Source: Novosphingobium jiangmenense
GTDB lineage: Bacteria > Pseudomonadota > Alphaproteobacteria > Sphingomonadales > Sphingomonadaceae
NCBI RefSeq assembly: GCF_015694345.1
Contig: NZ_JADQDC010000007.1
Coordinates: forward strand, 124,001 to 188,000
Length of the DNA stretch: 64,000 nt
Reading direction: 5' to 3'
Made by a program: the position numbers and the translations under genes. The first letter of the stretch is position 1. Each line of letters starts with the position of its first letter. Shown here piece by piece: positions 62,359 to 64,000 of the stretch. Below the pieces are notes generated by a model. That model did not search any database. It was given only the letters and a program-made list of their open reading frames with translations, and was not told where the DNA came from.

Positions 62359-64000
62359 TTGACGCAAGTCCGCGAAAAGGATTGGCTCGGCGCCCTGAAG
62401 GCTGCGATTGCTCGTGCCGGAGCCCTGCCGTGGCTTTCCGGCCCCGGCATCCTCATCGCCGTGCTGCTGGTCTGCGCCCCCTTCGCGCTGGTCGAGGTGC
62501 CGCCGCTGATCGACGTGCCCGGCCATATGGGTGCCGCCGCGATCGAAGCAGCCGGCCCCGGCAATCCGCTCGAACAATACTTCACCTGGAAATGGGTCTT
62601 CACCCTTAACATCGGCGGCGGCGTGCTGATGAAGGTGCTGGGCGCGCAGTTCGGCATCCTTGCCGCCGGGTGGTGGAGCACGGTGCTTGCCACTGGCCTG
62701 TTTGCGGGCGGCTGCCTGTGGACGATCCGCATGCTCAACGCCAAGGGCGGACACGCAGCGGCATGGTCGCTGATGTTCGTGTTCAGCTTCCCGCTGCTTA
62801 CCGGCTTCCTCAACTACATCCTTGCCACCGGTCTTTCCCTGACGGCATTCGGCGCCTCGCTGTGGCTCGAACAGCGCAATCCCAAGGCTCGAGCCGCGAT
62901 GCTCGTCGTGGCGCAGCCCGTGGCGATGCTGTGCCACGCCATTGGCGGGCTACTGCTTGCCTTGCTGGTCGGTGCGCATGCGCTCGGCCGTACGCTGGAC
63001 GAACTGCCCGAAGGCTGGCGCTGGCGTGACCTGACCAACCGCCAGTGGCTGAAGACGCTCGACTGGAAGGCCATCGGCCTGCGCCTGTGGCAGGCTTGCT
63101 GGCCGCTGCTCGCCACGATCGTCACGATCGCGCTGTGGAAGGCGTTCTCGCCGCCGGTCAAGTCGATGAACATCTGGCGCTGGGACCAGAAGGCCTGGTC
63201 CTTCGTCCTCACCCTGCGCGATCAGTCAAAGCTGCTCGATGCCGGTACGACCATCATCGCCTGCCTGCTGGTTCTGGTCGGCCCCTTCCTCGGCGCTAAG
63301 TGGCGCTTCCGTCAGGGCCTGCCCGCGCTGATGGTGTTCCTGCTGTTCCTCGCCATCCCGAGCGACATCAACGGCTCTGCCTTCGTCGACATCCGCATCC
63401 TGCCAGTCGCCGCCATGCTCGGCCTCGGCCTGCAGGACTGGAGCGGCGCGCGTCGTCCGGGGTGGGCACGGATCGTCGCCTATGCCGGCATGGCGCTGCT
63501 CGCGGTCCGCCTTACGGTCACGGCCTGGAGCTTCAACGGCTATGCCGAGGACTACAACAAGCAGCTTTCGGCCTTGACCCACGTCGAGCCCGGCAGCCGC
63601 GTACTCGCTTTCGTCGAGCATTCGTGCCTTGATGAATCCTGGCGCAACACTCGCCGCGATCACCTCGCCAGCCTCGCCAGCCTCTATCGCCAGGCCTGGG
63701 TGAACGACAACTGGGCTGTGCCCGGCCTGCACATGGTCGTCCCCCGGTTCCGCCCGGGCCGCAACTTTACCGCGGACCCGTCCGAGTTCGTATGGTCGCG
63801 TCGCTGTGCCGGTGGCTGGCGCCGCAGCGTCGACACCGCGCTGAAGTACGCCCCGGTCGAGCGTGTGGACTACGTCTGGCTGATCGACACCGGTCTGCCC
63901 CGCCGCGCCGATCCGCGCCTGCAACTGGTCTGGCAGGAAGGCCGGAGCCTGCTGTTCAAGGTGCGCCCGCTCGGCATCCCGACGTGGAAGCCCAAGGATT
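62359..64000 (+). CDS. Large polytopic membrane protein, 3' end cut by window
   Basis: About 547 residues visible, open to base 64,000. The sequence has at least nine hydrophobic segments (for example GILIAVLLVCAPFALVEV, YILATGLSLTAFGASLWL, ALMVFLLFLAIPSDING) and a C-terminal soluble part with Trp/Arg-rich stretches (SRVLAFVEHSCLDESWRNTR). Looks like a sphingomonad membrane protein of GT-C-like topology; no family I recognise with confidence. The start is a weak TTG at 62,359; a later start is possible. Divergent from mutS. Confidence 0.65.
   Translation, partial: MTQVREKDWLGALKAAIARAGALPWLSGPGILIAVLLVCAPFALVEVPPLIDVPGHMGAAAIEAAGPGNPLEQYFTWKWVFTLNIGGGVLMKVLGAQFGILAAGWWSTVLATGLFAGGCLWTIRMLNAKGGHAAAWSLMFVFSFPLLTGFLNYILATGLSLTAFGASLWLEQRNPKARAAMLVVAQPVAMLCHAIGGLLLALLVGAHALGRTLDELPEGWRWRDLTNRQWLKTLDWKAIGLRLWQACWPLLATIVTIALWKAFSPPVKSMNIWRWDQKAWSFVLTLRDQSKLLDAGTTIIACLLVLVGPFLGAKWRFRQGLPALMVFLLFLAIPSDINGSAFVDIRILPVAAMLGLGLQDWSGARRPGWARIVAYAGMALLAVRLTVTAWSFNGYAEDYNKQLSALTHVEPGSRVLAFVEHSCLDESWRNTRRDHLASLASLYRQAWVNDNWAVPGLHMVVPRFRPGRNFTADPSEFVWSRRCAGGWRRSVDTALKYAPVERVDYVWLIDTGLPRRADPRLQLVWQEGRSLLFKVRPLGIPTWKPKD

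Noticed and set aside
62251..62937. Upstream extension of the mutS frame
   Set aside because: It is antisense to the membrane-protein gene starting near 62,359 and has no MutS similarity; family N terminus begins at about 62,250.
1..64000. CRISPR arrays, rRNA genes, transposases
   Set aside because: No regular repeat-spacer pattern, rRNA-like sequence or transposase motif was seen on either strand.

Overview
The window is GC-rich DNA from an alphaproteobacterium, most likely a sphingomonad (Novosphingobium/Sphingobium type). This rests on the style of the conjugation genes (trbBCDEJ, a TrbK-like gene, trbLFGI, DUF2274), a TonB-dependent receptor catabolic cluster, and the set of core genes at the right end. 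Genus was not tested by any search.

Positions 1 to about 50,211 look like the right part of an integrative and conjugative element (ICE) of the Tn4371-like / P-type trb kind. It starts inside a relaxase gene (cut by the window edge), followed by the coupling protein TraG and a CopG-like gene (2,167-4,535). The mating-pair formation operon trbB-trbI plus DUF2274 lies at 27,079-36,663. The element appears to end at a tRNA-Gly(GCC) gene (50,137-50,211) whose 3' end faces the element, the usual geometry for integration into a tRNA 3' end. The integrase and left end are outside the window.

Between copG and trbB, which normally lie close together, sits a 22 kb island (4,536-27,078) that looks like a composite anti-mobile-element system. 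It has three transcription units. Unit A (+) encodes a 2,096-aa DruE-like DEAH helicase with a C-terminal DUF1998/MZB zinc domain, a NERD nuclease/SF1 helicase and an unknown 331-aa protein. Unit B (-) encodes an unknown 1,015-aa protein and a SNF2-type helicase. Unit C (+) encodes a MORC-like GHKL ATPase, then a sigma-like helix-turn-helix protein, a second MORC-like ATPase and a DruA-family (DUF4338) protein. Druantia components together with paired MORC ATPases and three different helicases do not match any Druantia type I know of. This is the main candidate for a little-described system.

Between the trb operon and the tRNA (36,651-49,710) is a catabolic cargo. An aldoxime dehydratase and a nitrilase are divergent from an AraC regulator. 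On the other strand follow a TonB receptor, an MBL-fold protein, a flavin hydroxylase, DUF2783, a VOC protein, a fumarylacetoacetase-family hydrolase, a zeta-like GST, both subunits of a 3-oxoacid CoA-transferase and a LysR regulator. The most economical reading is conversion of an arylacetaldoxime through the nitrile to an arylacetic acid, then ring hydroxylation and cleavage to fumarate and acetoacetate, and activation to acetoacetyl-CoA.

From 50,212 to the end is ordinary chromosome: a thioredoxin-TPR protein, a Lon-N-like protein, MarC, FolD, YggT, ArgB, a queuosine precursor transporter, NupC, an MTA/SAH nucleosidase-like protein, MutS, and a large membrane protein cut by the window edge. 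A small, more AT-rich winged-helix gene sits among them.
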